From the NCBI GenBank assembly GCA_003427395.1, contig BFEA01000034.1, positions 3,415,976-3,477,331 of the forward strand: DNA of 61,356 nt. Reading direction: 5' to 3'. Shown here in pieces: positions 22,901 to 36,200 of this stretch (position 1 is its first letter; every line of letters begins with the position of its first letter). Made by a program: the position numbers and the translations under genes. The DNA is from Chara braunii. Taxonomy: Eukaryota; Streptophyta; Charophyceae; Charales; Characeae. The notes beneath the pieces were generated by a model, which ran no database searches, had not been told where the DNA came from, and saw only the letters and a list, made by a program, of their open reading frames with translations.

Positions 22901-25900
22901 CTTCCTTTTTTTGCTTTTTCCTGCCCGCTGTGGTCTTGCTGGGATCTTTATCTGAATCATCTGAATTGGGCTGTCATCCTTACGGGTCAGGAGCTGTGAC
23001 TACAGTGGGAGAAAGAAGAGGAGGGAGGTTTTCTTCGGACTAAGGCAGCAAAACCTGTTATCAGTAGCGTGTTCGAAGTGAAATGGTATTTAAGTTACCG
23101 GAACCTCTTATTGCCTTGATGTCTTGGGTGATATAAACAGGAGGCTTGCGTCCAGGACGAGACTTGGGTCAGGGCTGGCTTAGATATAGATGAAACCCAG
23201 CTTTGGGGACTACTGAGCCTCAACTTTTCTCTGCTGTCTGTGGGGAGAAGGCATCCCCAGCAGTGGCACATGCCGCTGTTCGTCGCAACCTATGGTCTCT
23301 GAACCCTCAATGTTCTTTTTCTTTCCTGTGTCTCATGATTTGTCTCCTCTTTGCAATGGGCCGAACTTCAAACATCTCAAGCGCACCCCGGGTTGCACAC
23401 CACAACACATGAAGATGAACTCCATAGACAATCTATATGAGAACTCAAGTTATCGTGAAATCAGGATCATGTACAAGTGAGTTTGTATACATCTTGCTGG
23501 GTGTCTATAGCCGCCAGTATCAACAACAAGAGGAAGAACTCTCGCACATTGACCCTCAGGCCCCTATCTCCCCTCTATGGACGTCTTCTGTCTCTCTCTC
23601 TTTCTCTCTCTGTGCTCGCCACATGATATGCCTACTATATGGTGCCCAGCGCCTGTTCACCACTGCCTGTCTACTCTGTTTCTTCTACTTCCTGCTTCGC
23701 CAGTCGCAGGGTCACTCCTTGGGAAGCTGCGCTTCCACATACACAACTGAATGATGGGTGAGAACAACGGCTGCTGTGCTTTTTCATATGGCATTCAGCT
23801 TCTTGTCCTTGACTTTCCAGACCTGGTTCATCTGGTACCTTGCCAACTTCGGCCTCTCATCCTTTGACGTTTCAAAAAAGTCGGCTGACATGACGGGACA
23901 GAACTGGACCGCACTGGACCGCAGTGGACCCGATGGGGCCGAACGGGCTGGACTGGGCTGACACATATAGCCTCTGCTATCCCAACTTCACTTGGGACTG
24001 GCCAACGGACCCTACAGTGCCGACATTCTGAGACTCCAGGTTCCTTGCATTTTTCCTTGTCCGTTGTCTTTTCTACTGGATTCAACTTGTGGGGATGCTG
24101 GCGGTTAAGAAAGAAAAGAGTAAACAAATGTCTAGCGAATAAGTTTTCTTTTTCAGTCTTGTTTTTGAAAGGGTGATGCCCGTGAGGTATCATTATCAAA
24201 CTGACGAACCCCAGGTAATTCAGAGTTGTCTTATTCGTCCGATTCTGTCAAGATTCGTACTCATGTCTGCTTGTCGAGACTTATATGTGTACCCTTCAGC
24301 GCCATTGGTTGGGTGCAAATACGATGTGCAAATAAGATTGTGGAGCATCGTCCCAGCCAAAAGTTGCTTGAAATAAATTTTCACATCACGTTTTCTTCGG
24401 GTGTTCGTACCATGTTTGCATGTTTTCGTTCTTTTTATTTTGGAAATCTGGTGTCTTTGCACCAAGTGCGGCTTGGCTGTGCAGTGCTGGCTGGATGCCA
24501 CGCATGTACACTTTGCACAAACTTGGTATGGATTATGCAGCAAATATGCTGAATGTGAAACCTGAGCTTCTGGTTGGCGGGGTCACTGCCATGCCCAGGT
24601 CTCGACCTGGTAACAGGACTAGGAAATGGCTTCTGTTGCTTAGCCACACTGGTAATTCAGGCTAGAAAGCAGGCAAGGGTTTTGGTTGGACAGGAAGGCC
24701 GGCACATCTACTAGAGTTTGATTTCCTTCTCTTGACGTGGATGTTGGAACTGTATGTTGGCACTGTTGTGTGAAATTATCTTAAAATGGCTATTCCTCTG
24801 CCTTTTGACTTGTTTTCTTACCAAGTTCCTTATTCTGTGCTGCAATGTTCTCCAGGGGAAAAGATGAGGATCTGGATCTGGCTCTTGGCACTGTTCGGAA
24901 ACTGCTGGTGGGCCGATCTAGCACATCATGGGGGAGGAGTGAGGGCTGTGGCAAAGAGGCAAGCCAGAACAAGGAGTCGGTTTCAGCGGAGCTTGTACGG
25001 CTGCATGTGACGATCCTTGCACAGTTTGTCTCTGACTGGTTTGGTGGGAGTGATAAAGCTCAGCTGGTCATGTCGATGCGGACTGCCATGCTTGGAGGCT
25101 CGCGAGTCCCTGGATCAAAAGACTGTGCTTGTGTATGTAGTGAGTTAGGACAGGGGTGGGGCGCTCGAGCTGTCTGTGGCAACGTCCTTTCTGATAGGCA
25201 GACAAGATTAACATATGGATTGGAAGCAGGAATTCAGCTGCCAAGCGTCCAGCTTTTGTGTGGAGAAAGTGTGAGGGTTCTGAAGGCGCAGCGGCAGTCA
25301 AACATCGTACCCATTGGAGCTCTGAAATATGGCATATGTAGGCATCGGGCAATCATGCTGAAGGTGTGTGTTGGCAGGACTCTGGAAAGCTGCTTCCAGA
25401 ACATTGCCACTCTGTGTTTGCCCCCTTCCTGTTCCATCGAGTCTTTTGGTATCCAGCGTGCCTGCCTTTTCCTTACTGATCACACATAATCAGGGTGAAG
25501 CACTCGCTCAGTCCAACTCTCCTGCCTCCTTCCATAATATGCACAGAAGTATTTGGCGAACTTGTCCGTGTAGACTATAGTATCCTTCTGTTCTTTGTTC
25601 TTCTTTCTTTCTTAATTTAGTTTCTAGTGATGAATGCTTGTTGAATGCAGAGGCACTCTTTCCCATCCAAGGTCTCAAAAATGATAAGCATCCCTCTCGT
25701 CCTGGAGGACACAAGTCCCTTGATTGCTCTGATATGTCTGCTTGGTTTTCTTGATCTTCGCTTACTGTTGCCACTTCCATGGTACTTCTGTGACCTCCTT
25801 GAAGAATGTTGGACCTCACAGTGCTTGTGGCATGCATGCTTTGGAACCTGACCTGCCAAAGAAATTTGATTGCATGCGACTTTCATGATAATCACTTACC

Positions 25901-27975
25901 ACAACAGCTAGCACCGGATGGAATTAGGGCGGAGGTGATGGCTTGATTGCACTGCAGTGTGTCTGGCACGAACTTGGCACGAAGAGTGTGATGTGAACAC
26001 CAGATTCTTGTCAATTTAGTGTACAACGACCTCCAGAGTGCAGCTCCTTATTTACATGAAGATAATGTGAAATGCAGACCAGACACATTCTAGTTGAGCA
26101 AATATTGAAATGCAGAGTGTGCAGGGCCTTGGCTACAACAGGCTGGTAGCTCTGGTGATCGCTGTCTCTGTAGCACTCACTGGCCTTTTCCAGGTGTGCT
26201 TGATCTGCAGTTCATGGGCTTCCCAATACTCCAAGAAGAGGGATTTGTGGCATCTCCCGCCCAACAAGTATGAAATGACAGTGCAGGAGTTGTCCGGCAT
26301 TGTACTGATGCAAGTGGCCCTTGTCTCTTTGTGTGGCACTCATTTGTGCAGTACCTGTGTGATCATCTGGATCCTGCGATACCTTGTGAGCTTGTCCGAG
26401 GGTATATGGACAACATTCCACATGCATGGAATGTGGTGCTGGTGGGAGGCGTGCGAATGCTGGTGGATGCCTGCCGGCCTGCTGACATTCGACCCGAAAC
26501 TAATGCTGAATACCTTTGCAGGTAATTTGGGGGAGGTGGGTCTTATGTTTTCGTGCTTGCTTTCCTCATATGTCTTGGCAGTTGCTTTTTTTCTGCTTGT
26601 TCCACCCCTCCACGCTTTACCTTCTCGTCCTTCTCTTCTAACCTCTCAGCCTCCCCAACACGCCACGAAAAATGCTTCAGTGACCATAATTCTGAGATCC
26701 TGACTTGCTTCGCTTCTTTGCATACATGTGGCAGGGAATCTGATCAAGTAGGCAGGGTTTATTGAAACATGTTGGCGCACTCTGGGTTTATTGAAGTTTC
26801 CTTTCTGATTCTTTTCTTCGTCTTTCCACCTAGTTCTGTCTCTACCTTGTTCTTGGTTCCACTGCGCAGAGGTCATGCCCCAAGCCCCCTATAGCCCACA
26901 TTGTGATGACACATGCAGTCATTATTTATAGCTGCTGTTCGAGATGCAGCGTTGCTGGACACGCCGCTGAGTCATTGGGATTTGGTGGTCTTTTACATAC
27001 CACTCTATGGCCATGTATTATGCTGTTTGATGTGTTGGGCGGAAGTCTCTTAGCTGTCATAATTTTTCAAGGGATTAGGAATGCAATGCTGTTGAATGCT
27101 GCTACTAGGTGCTCTTCTGCATTGGCATTTGTTTGACAAGAAGTGGAGTATGTAGGGCTGGGAAAGCATGCATGCCGAAGGCTGCAGGTATTTTGATCCC
27201 CTGTTGGCATTTGGCAGCGAGCTGTTGTTTATTCCTCTTATGTTTCACTTTGGCTTTGCTCAAGCATCGGTGTTGTGGGTAAGGTAATCTAATATCAATT
27301 TGGCATTCGAGTGCTGTGTCTTTTTCTCCTTTCCTGATTAATGCTAGTGAACTACATTACCTTCCTGATTACCTATTACCTTCCCTGAGTTCCTGTTCGA
27401 TGCTGAGGACGGTTCTGACATTGGTGGATTCTGCCTCATTGTTGTTGAAGGACTCTGGGGTTTCTGTAATTTGGATTGGGCGGGTAATGCTAACATGCTG
27501 CTGAGTAAGAAAAACGGGAAGTGATTTTGAGACATCAACAACTAAGATGGCGAGTAGGAGGAGAAGTAAAAGATGGCCGGGGGGGGGCTCGAAATTAACT
27601 AAGATGGCGAGTAGGAGGAGAAGTAAAGAAGGTGAGGAGGATATAAGCAAGAGATGGCGAGTAGGGGACGATGTAAAAGATGGCAAAAGGAGTAAAGATG
27701 CCGAGGAGGGGATAAGTAAAAGATGCAGAGGAGGAGGAGAAGTAAAAGATGGCATTGGAGAGCTCTTGCTCGGGTCTGCCTGTTTTACTGTATGTCCAGG
27801 GACGGTTCTGCATCAGCTCAGAAAGATCTCAGTGATGAATTGGCCGGGGCAGCTCGATTGGCAACAGAAGTACCTGTGGTGGATGAACAACAGCTTATGG
27901 CTGCAATAGATTCTGTTAAACAACGGGGGGTGGGGGAAATGACGGGGTAGGAAGGAGGTTGACGGGTGAGGAGGG

Positions 27976-28019
<44 letters not shown>

Positions 28020-31000
28020 CACAGACTCACAAACACCAGTAGAAGAAGAAGAAGTTCCTGTCCCTCGCCTAATGACATGCAGGCTCAGATGGGGCGTGGC
28101 AACAAACCGACGGCAACGGCGCTTGAACAGGAGATGGCAGGCTCGCTGCTCCACGGTGAAAAAGGGGGCTTGCTCGGTGCTCGACAGTGATGTGACGGCT
28201 CACTCACTGCTCGACGGGGATGGGAGTGCTTGCTCGTGATGAGAGCACGGTAAGTAAGGGGCGTGAGGGGCAAGGCGTGTTGCTGCGAGATCCCCGCCCA
28301 AGGATTTTCAAACAGGTGGTTTATCTGGGCCGCTGATGTTTTGAGATTGACGGCTCTGATTGGTCGCCTGAAAACATAATAAAAATGGGGCTTAGCCAGC
28401 CTGGTGTATTTTTTGCGACTCCGGCAGGGTCCTCTAGTCCGCAGGAGGCATCCTAGGCCGGTCTTTGGGCCGGTAACCCTCCCCAGCAAAAATGCGCTGT
28501 GAACTGGGGTCCAGCCGGGCCAGTCCACCGGTCGGTCCGACTGGGACGGTGCCAGATGGAGGAGGGTCCCCCGGGCTGACCGGGGAGCAGCACTGGTCTA
28601 TATTCGCTGATGCTCCCCTTGATCACCGGATCCGGTTTTCGAAAACCACCTCAGATTTGTGCTCAATTTGACATGCAGGAAATAACCATGTAAAAAATCT
28701 GAGAAAAAAAGAAATTCTGTTGCATGAAGTTTGGGATAATCGATGCCTGGATATGTGGGCCTGGGCAGCCCCAGCAGCCAAGCCTCATATTACTAGGGGC
28801 ATATGTTAAGGAAGCAGAAAGTCTTTTGGATACCCCTTTTCTTTTCATAGCACCGTGTAATGGATGGTAGAATGGCAGCATATGATGTGTGCATGGTGAA
28901 GTCGTTGTACATTATTGAATGCCTTTAAAAGGATTTCACGTGCAGACCCTCCGAAGTCCCGGTTCCAAAGTCCTGCTTGGGTCCATTCCCAGAGTCCTGG
29001 GAGGTCCCAGTCTTAGGGTTCCTGTAGCCCCTTATGTGTCTGTAGGTTCTACAAGCGAAAGGGTTACAGTCCGGTAGGGTCCAGATTCTGAAAGTTGTAG
29101 GTCAGTAGAAGGCCGGTCCGGTACCGGATAGAAAAAAGTCCAGAAGTCCCAAAGTCTAATTTTCAGCAGCATCCTGGGAAAGTCTGGAGATTTGGAACTA
29201 GCAACTGCAGCCGACAGGCTGCGAGGACCGTTATCCATCTGGAGCAGACAAAGTACACCCAAGTGCTGCTGGTTAGAGGGAGGTTGAGGATGGCGATCGG
29301 GTGCCATAGCTAGGATTGCGGGAAGGAGAAGTCCGATGTAACCGAGTCGGGTAGTTATAGGGAGTAATGTGAGTGCATCCAGGGATAAACTGTGGCCGAT
29401 CTGAGAGTTGAGAGCAAGTGTAGCATACCTAGAGCCTACTACACGAGGCGGGCTTATCTCGTTTTCAGGCAGGCAGGTACGTCTTTGGTACACAGACTTC
29501 AGGTATGTATCCGCTTTTGGTGTTTAGCTTATTTTGCGTCAGGGGGTGTCTTATCAGCATTTTGTTTAGCTTGTTTTTGAAGCCTGAATTTATTTGCGTC
29601 AGGGGGTGTCTTATCAGCATTTTGTTTAGCTTGTTTTGAAGCCTGTATTTGCTCTGCGTCAGGGGCTGTCTTACCAGCATTTTGTCCAGCTTGTTTTCTA
29701 AGCCTGACCAGTCTTCGAATGCTGGCCAGCTTGCTTTTGAAGCCTGGCCAGAGCTTGGCCACAGAGCGACTCAGCGGATACTTGGCTGATCAGACAGCCC
29801 AGATTGGAGGCCGGGTTGGATGGTGGCTGGCCCCGTAGTATATAGGAGATGTGGACCCAGCAGTTGGCAGGTAGGTTCTGGAGGAGTCCAGCACTGGTGG
29901 AGGTAGAGGAGCAGCGCTAGAGGGAATGAGAGGTGAGGTAGAGTTCACTTTTACTGGTCAGTATCATCATTATCAGAGAGAGAGAGAGAGGTCACTGGAT
30001 TCGACATCTGAGTTCATCATTGGAGGTTGAGGTGGAGGAGAGACCATTGTTATTTGACACTGCCGTACATCGAGTTATCTTCTTCTTCTCCTCCTTTTTT
30101 TCCCCCTCCACCCACGTTCAGGAATGATTTCAGCGGGGAGACTCTTCTGTGTTTGGATCGCTCCCCGCTTGATCTGATATTGTCATTTTCTGTATCGTCA
30201 GACTTTCTTGTTTGTTTCGAGTGTTCCGCTTTGTCATGTTATATCTCTTCCTCACGTTGGATGATCCTTTGGACTTTATTGCCGACGGTTCACTCTGGGC
30301 ATGCATCAGCAAGAGAGGGAAAGAGAGAGGGAGACAGCGAGCAGGGAGGTTCGAGCGCCGGAAGATTGAGAGAGCATAGGGAGAGCATATATATATATAG
30401 GGTTCAGCCTCCTGATGAGTCAGTGAAACTCCGACGAAACAGTTTGTCACAGCCCCTCATTTGTTGTCCTCTTCTCCCTCTCTGCCTACAGTTTACCGGG
30501 CAGTTCTGTTTGACGATATATGTTTTGCTGGCTTGTGATGGGGTGTGAACCGACAGTCTGTAGAGTTTTCCATCTGGTGTGGGTGAGTGATAGTCTACTT
30601 TGATTTTGGTTAAGGTAGATTATCATTTACAGTGTAATCAGTNNNNNNNNNNNNNNNNNNNNNNNNNNNNNNNNNNNNNNNNNNNNNNNNNNNNNNNNNN
30701 NNNNNNNNNNNNNNNNNNNNNNNNNNNNNNNNNNNNNNNNNNNNNNNNNNNNNNNNNNNNNNNNNNNNNNNNNNNNNNNNNNNNNNNNNNNNNNNNNNNN
30801 NNNNNNNNNNNNNNNNNNNNNNNNNNNNNNNNNNNNNNNNNNNNNNNNNNNNNNNNNNNNNNNNNNNNNNNNNNNNNNNNNNNNNNNNNNNNNNNNNNNN
30901 NNNNNNNNNNNNNNNNNNNNNNNNNNNNNNNNNNNNNNNNNNNNNNNNNNNNNNNNNNNNNNNNNNNNNNNNNNNNNNNNNNNNNNNNNNNNNNNNNNNN

Positions 31001-31362
31001 NNNNNNNNNNNNNNNNNNNNNNNNNNNNNNNNNNNNNNNNNNNNNNNNNNNNNNNNNNNNNNNNNNNNNNNNNNNNNNNNNNNNNNNNNNNNNNNNNNNN
31101 NNNNNNNNNNNNNNNNNNNNNNNNNNNNNNNNNNNNNNNNNNNNNNNNNNNNNNNNNNNNNNNNNNNNNNNNNNNNNNNNNNNNNNNNNNNNNNNNNNNN
31201 NNNNNNNNNNNNNNNNNNNNNNNNNNNNNNNNNNNNNNNNNNNNNNNNNNNNNNNNNNNNNNNNNNNNNNNNNNNNNNNNNNNNNNNNNNNNNNNNNNNN
31301 NNNNNNNNNNNNNNNNNNNNNNNNNNNNNNNNNNNNNNNNNNNNNNNNNTTTGACGATATAT

Positions 31363-31441
<79 letters not shown>

Positions 31442-33222
31442 CCTGGTTGATGAGACTGGTGATAGAGGCCAATGACAGCTTGTACTCCGACTCATTTCCT
31501 GCATAATAATACAGCGTTTGCATGGCTTTCATCTCAATGAGTGCTGACTTGTCATTCGTGTTGTGTGTGTTTTGAATCGTCTGTGAGGTTTCGGTGCTCT
31601 GTTAGTGAGAATCGTTGTGGAATTGAGTTGGGTTCCTTGCACCTTTGTTATCAGGGCTTCAGGGGGACAGTAGGGTGGTCTCTAGCTGGCTTTGTGACAA
31701 AAAAATTTCGGGGTTGGTGTGAAGTCTAGGCGCGTTGTTCTCATAATATGATTGTACCCTGTTCCTACTTGTCTTGGGTGAGTGTGTTTTCATTGCATCG
31801 GCCTGTGGGCATGGTCTTTGTTACTCTGTGTATGCAAGCCTGCTTGAATGTCTCTTTCCCCCTCTCTTGGGTGGACGGTGGGCTGGTTTCGGGGTTGAAG
31901 GGGAGATGATTGCTGTCTGAATGAGTGTGGTTCATTTGCTTTGGGTGATCAAATGGGAAAATGGAATGCGGGGATGCACTGCAGGTATTTGCCACTGAAA
32001 CGAGTGTCTTTGCGGGCAGGTGAACGGGAGGTTCTTGATTTGCAGAGGCTTCTTCTGCATGAGGAGATTGGCCGAGGGGCCTCGGGAGCAGTTGTTTATC
32101 GATGCACATTAGGGGATGTTACCGTTGCTGCTAAAGTGAGTAAGGTGTCATTTGATACCACTGCGTATCCAATCCTCCCAAGCATGTGAGTCAGAACAAT
32201 CAAGAGGACGTTTTTTGTCACAGTGAATGAACGAGTGTAAACTGAAGGAAGGCGTTTGTAGAATAGGACCAAGAGACCTTTCGTGCTGTTTGGTAGCACA
32301 CAAGCAACCAACCGGTCATGGTGTTTGGTAGAAGAGCAAGTAACTTAGTGTCATTGGGGACACTGGGACAGGTACGCTGTCTGATTAGTTGATGTGGGAG
32401 GTCTTGCTGGACTGTGTTTCAAAGTTTTCTCTCCCTTTTCTGTTCCCTGTTGAACCTGTTTGTTTTTGTTACTTGAAGCTGATTTCACTCTTTGTTTGTC
32501 TCAACGAGTGTTGCCATGGATCTTGGGACCTTCTCAGCAGCGGCTGTGTGGTTGTGCAGGTGCTCTTTGGCAGAGACCTCAGGGCATATCATGCGAACTT
32601 TGGAGGCGTCAACCGTTCTATTAAAACTTCTTTGCTGTGGTGGCTTGACGCACCATGACAACCCTTGCACCCATAGATAGATAGTCTGACAGATGTGATT
32701 CTGCGAACTCTGGAGAATGCCAAGCATGTTGAGTGTGTAATGAAGGCCACATTTCATGTGTTTGCTGAGAAGATGAGGACACATCTGTTTCTTCGAGTTG
32801 GCCAGCCAGGGAGCACCCTCGATTATGGAGGGGGCAAGAGTAGAAGGTGCTGTCATCTCCTGGGAGAGATGAACACTGCTCGTTGATCTGTTTGTGACTG
32901 CAATTGTGTGCTTGTTTGTGGTTGCAATGCAGGTGCATGATTGTCTGTTGTATTCGTCTTTTCCAACGGCAGCATGAACTGGCTAGTTTGTGTGGACTTG
33001 CCTTCCTGAGTGGTGCGGCTTCATGTCAAAATGCCTATACGCAACCATACGGTGGCCTCCTGAGTGGCAGGCCATTTGTCTCAACATGCCTATATGCAGT
33101 CTAATGCTGTGATGAGATCCTGCTATGGTCTAACTCGATACTTTGTGAACATCCTTTTTTTTTATAGAAAAAACAATTGGACCATTTCTCGATTTATGCG
33201 TGTAATCCTTTGCGCAGGGGCC

Positions 33223-33254
<32 letters not shown>

Positions 33255-36200
33255 ACGGATGTCCCGAAAGACCTTTTTGAACATTCTTAATTAGGGCTAA
33301 GCGTCATACGGATGTTGTGTGCGTATGTTATGTGCTGTATGGGCGCAGGTGATGAGGTCGACTGGAATCAATGGTTGGTTGTGTCATGGCAACAAGGAGG
33401 TGATGGGTGGGGTTGCCTGTCCGCAGAGAGATTTCACTCTGCCACTGAGTGAACTGCGCTTGTTAGCAAGCTTGCCTCGCCATCCAAGCATCGTAGAGTT
33501 CTACGGCCACCACATCTTTACTGATTATTATGGGATGACCTCGGGGCAGGAAAGGTGTAGTTCAGCACCAGAGACGCAGAACAATGGCCGAGTGGCATAT
33601 GGCCTGATGTTGTTCATGGAGTATGTTGCCGGCGGGTCTTTGGAGGTATGGTCATCTTCTTTCCTCCCGAGTGTCTTTTAGTTCCCTCTTCACCTACTGT
33701 AGGCCTTGTGTGGCTCGCTGGATGTTTCAGGACGCCTCGTCTCACAAGACCGGAAGCTGTGATGATCATGCAGGAGATCTCTATTTTGGTCATGCGCACA
33801 GCATGAGGACCCTGAGTTTGACCAAGTCTCCAAAGCTTTATTTGGGGATTTTTTTTGTGGGAGGTGGGAGGGGAAAGGAGGGTGCAGGGTAAAGGGACAG
33901 ATAAATTCAATTCATGTCGGAGTTTCATTTCCCTCACCAATGGTTTTAGAGGGAAGTTACTCTGCGTTGGAATTAGAATGACCTGTTGACCTAGCTCAGT
34001 TGGTACACCCACAATACAGATGTGAGCTCAAATCCACATGGAACTAGATTTAAAAAAAGAGGCAAGGAAACAAAAAAGAGAATGGCCTGCTGGCTGTTCA
34101 AGGGCTCGTGGATCTGCAAATGGCTCTGCTGAAACATATATCAGTTCACTGCTTCTAAGTTCTCTAACCAATGCCACTGATGACCTCCCATAGTTCAACC
34201 CGCTACTTAAGGGGCGGCCTCAGCTGAGCTACGTCAAGGTCTAGGTTATGATAACACATGGTCTTCTGACAGACCGACCGATTGTGACTGTGCCATTTGT
34301 GACAGAGAGGGGCTGCGCATTTGAACCGTAAGTGCTTATCCCATCAGTGCACCACCAGTAGTGCACCCCCTATATACAAGTGGTTAACAGGGACCCCCAC
34401 TTTTCAGCTCTTGGGTAACGTTGGTCCAAAACTGAAATCAGCGTTTTGGGGTCAATCATNTTTTTTTTTTTTTTTTTTTTTTTTNTTTTNTTTTTGTGTG
34501 TGTGTGTGTGCTGTTGGTTAATATGCTCTGTCCGGTCTGTGAATCGGTGGCAAGTTTGGGGAAGAGTGCATTTGGGTTTTCTTATAAATGGGTTGAGAAA
34601 TTGTCTGAAAATTTAGGTCTCAGTTAACCATCTCTCACCCTATATCAACTGGCTGTTCGATTTAGTGAGGAGGAAGATCGTTGGGTCTTTTGGATGAACA
34701 GGTGGCATGCTTTCTGGATAGATAGAGAACTGCTTCACACAAATTCAATGAGGGGATTATTTCTCCACTGGCTCTCATCCAGTAACAACATGCTTTTTTT
34801 TTTATCTCCAAATTTTCAAAATAAAGAAGAGCGTTTTATTGGGCGGTGATTGCAACCGTCTGGATCAGATAGAACTGGTGTTTGAGGATGGTACACGATT
34901 CCCAGAAAGACATCCAAGTGCTCTGAATGGACCCAGGGATTTTCATGGAACATGCTTCAGATGTGGCACATCAAACATGCTGCTTGGAAGATATCTGGAG
35001 GTAGGACAGCATCTCTGGTAGAGTTTCCTGCAAAAGTGGTGAATCCAGAACAAAAATGGAAAGAGATTGGGTGTGGGGTTGGCAGATAGGGCACATGTGG
35101 GAAGAATCTACGATTGAATAGCATATCTTGGAGGGCAGATTTATGGGTACATTTTTTAGGAGGAACCGTTATTCAGAATGCGAACTTTTCCAAACAGATG
35201 GCAGGGGATTGCTGAAGGGCGAGGGGATCGGCCAGATCAGATCCACTACTGTGGCCCCCCCCCCTCCCTCCCCCTCCCCTCCTCTGTAGGGAGAAGCTGC
35301 TGAAATGAAGTTGCACGTTAAACCAGCAGTACCTCTGAGCCTCTCTTTTCCGATGTGTGATTTTGCCTGGCCCTGAAATCTCGAACTGTTGCGGGGGGTG
35401 CGATTTCCCTGGTACTGCCAACCGTTTTCCGCTGGTAGACCAAGCCTTGCAGTGGCACTGGATTAAACAGTGAGTGCACACAGGGTAGGTCGGGTGGTTG
35501 AAGCACAAACGAGCAAAGGAGGAATAGGTGCATCATATATGGGCCCAGTGGGTTGGGTTCGTTTGGTATGCTCTCTATCTTAGAGAGGTGGCATCCGCAC
35601 AGGGTAGGTGGGCGAAGTAGTGTTGGTTGAAGAAGAGACGAGCAAAAGAGGAGGAACAGGTGCATCATATATGAGCCCAGTGAGTTGGGTTATTTTGGTA
35701 TGTTCTCTATCTCAGAGGGGTGGCATCTGTCTGAGATCTTCCAGTTCATTGAACATAATGCTTGCTCTTTCTTGCAAACCTTGTCCAGTTCTCAGTGTCC
35801 TTTTTTTTCAAGAAGATAGCTGGCATGCATCTTACACTTGTTTTTGATTGTGGTGGTGAACCTTTCTTATGGCCCTGTTCTTTCTTCCTTCACTCTCTCT
35901 CTCTTAGCTTCCCCTTTTCTTTTGTTTTCTTTCCTTCTTTCCTTCCTTATTTGCTTCCTTTGTCCTGTCCTTTCTTTGGAGCAGGGTTACCTTGCAAGAT
36001 GCCGTGAGCGGGGGGATCAATTGTTTCCTGTGGCGATCAGTGTCCGGATTGCGAGAGAGGTGGCTAAAGGAATCGCGTGGCTTCACTCTCAGGGGCTGAT
36101 TCACAGAGATATCAAGGTAGCCCATCATGGGGATCAGTCTCCAGCCCATCAGATTGCTTTGTGTTCAGTATGCAGAGTAGGGGTGCTCTGGTTCACACCT

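Noticed and set aside
26110-26703. Continuous 197-residue plus frame over exon 6
   Set aside because: Only 26352-26521 matches the family, and in a different reading frame; the flanks are intronic.
29525-29745. Regular repeats resembling a CRISPR array
   Set aside because: Units are contiguous without unique spacers, and the context is a eukaryotic intron; the same holds for the 53.6-kb array.
30600-31532. Long open frames across 30.6-31.5 kb
   Set aside because: They consist mostly of unknown residues from the N gap and dinucleotide-repeat peptides.
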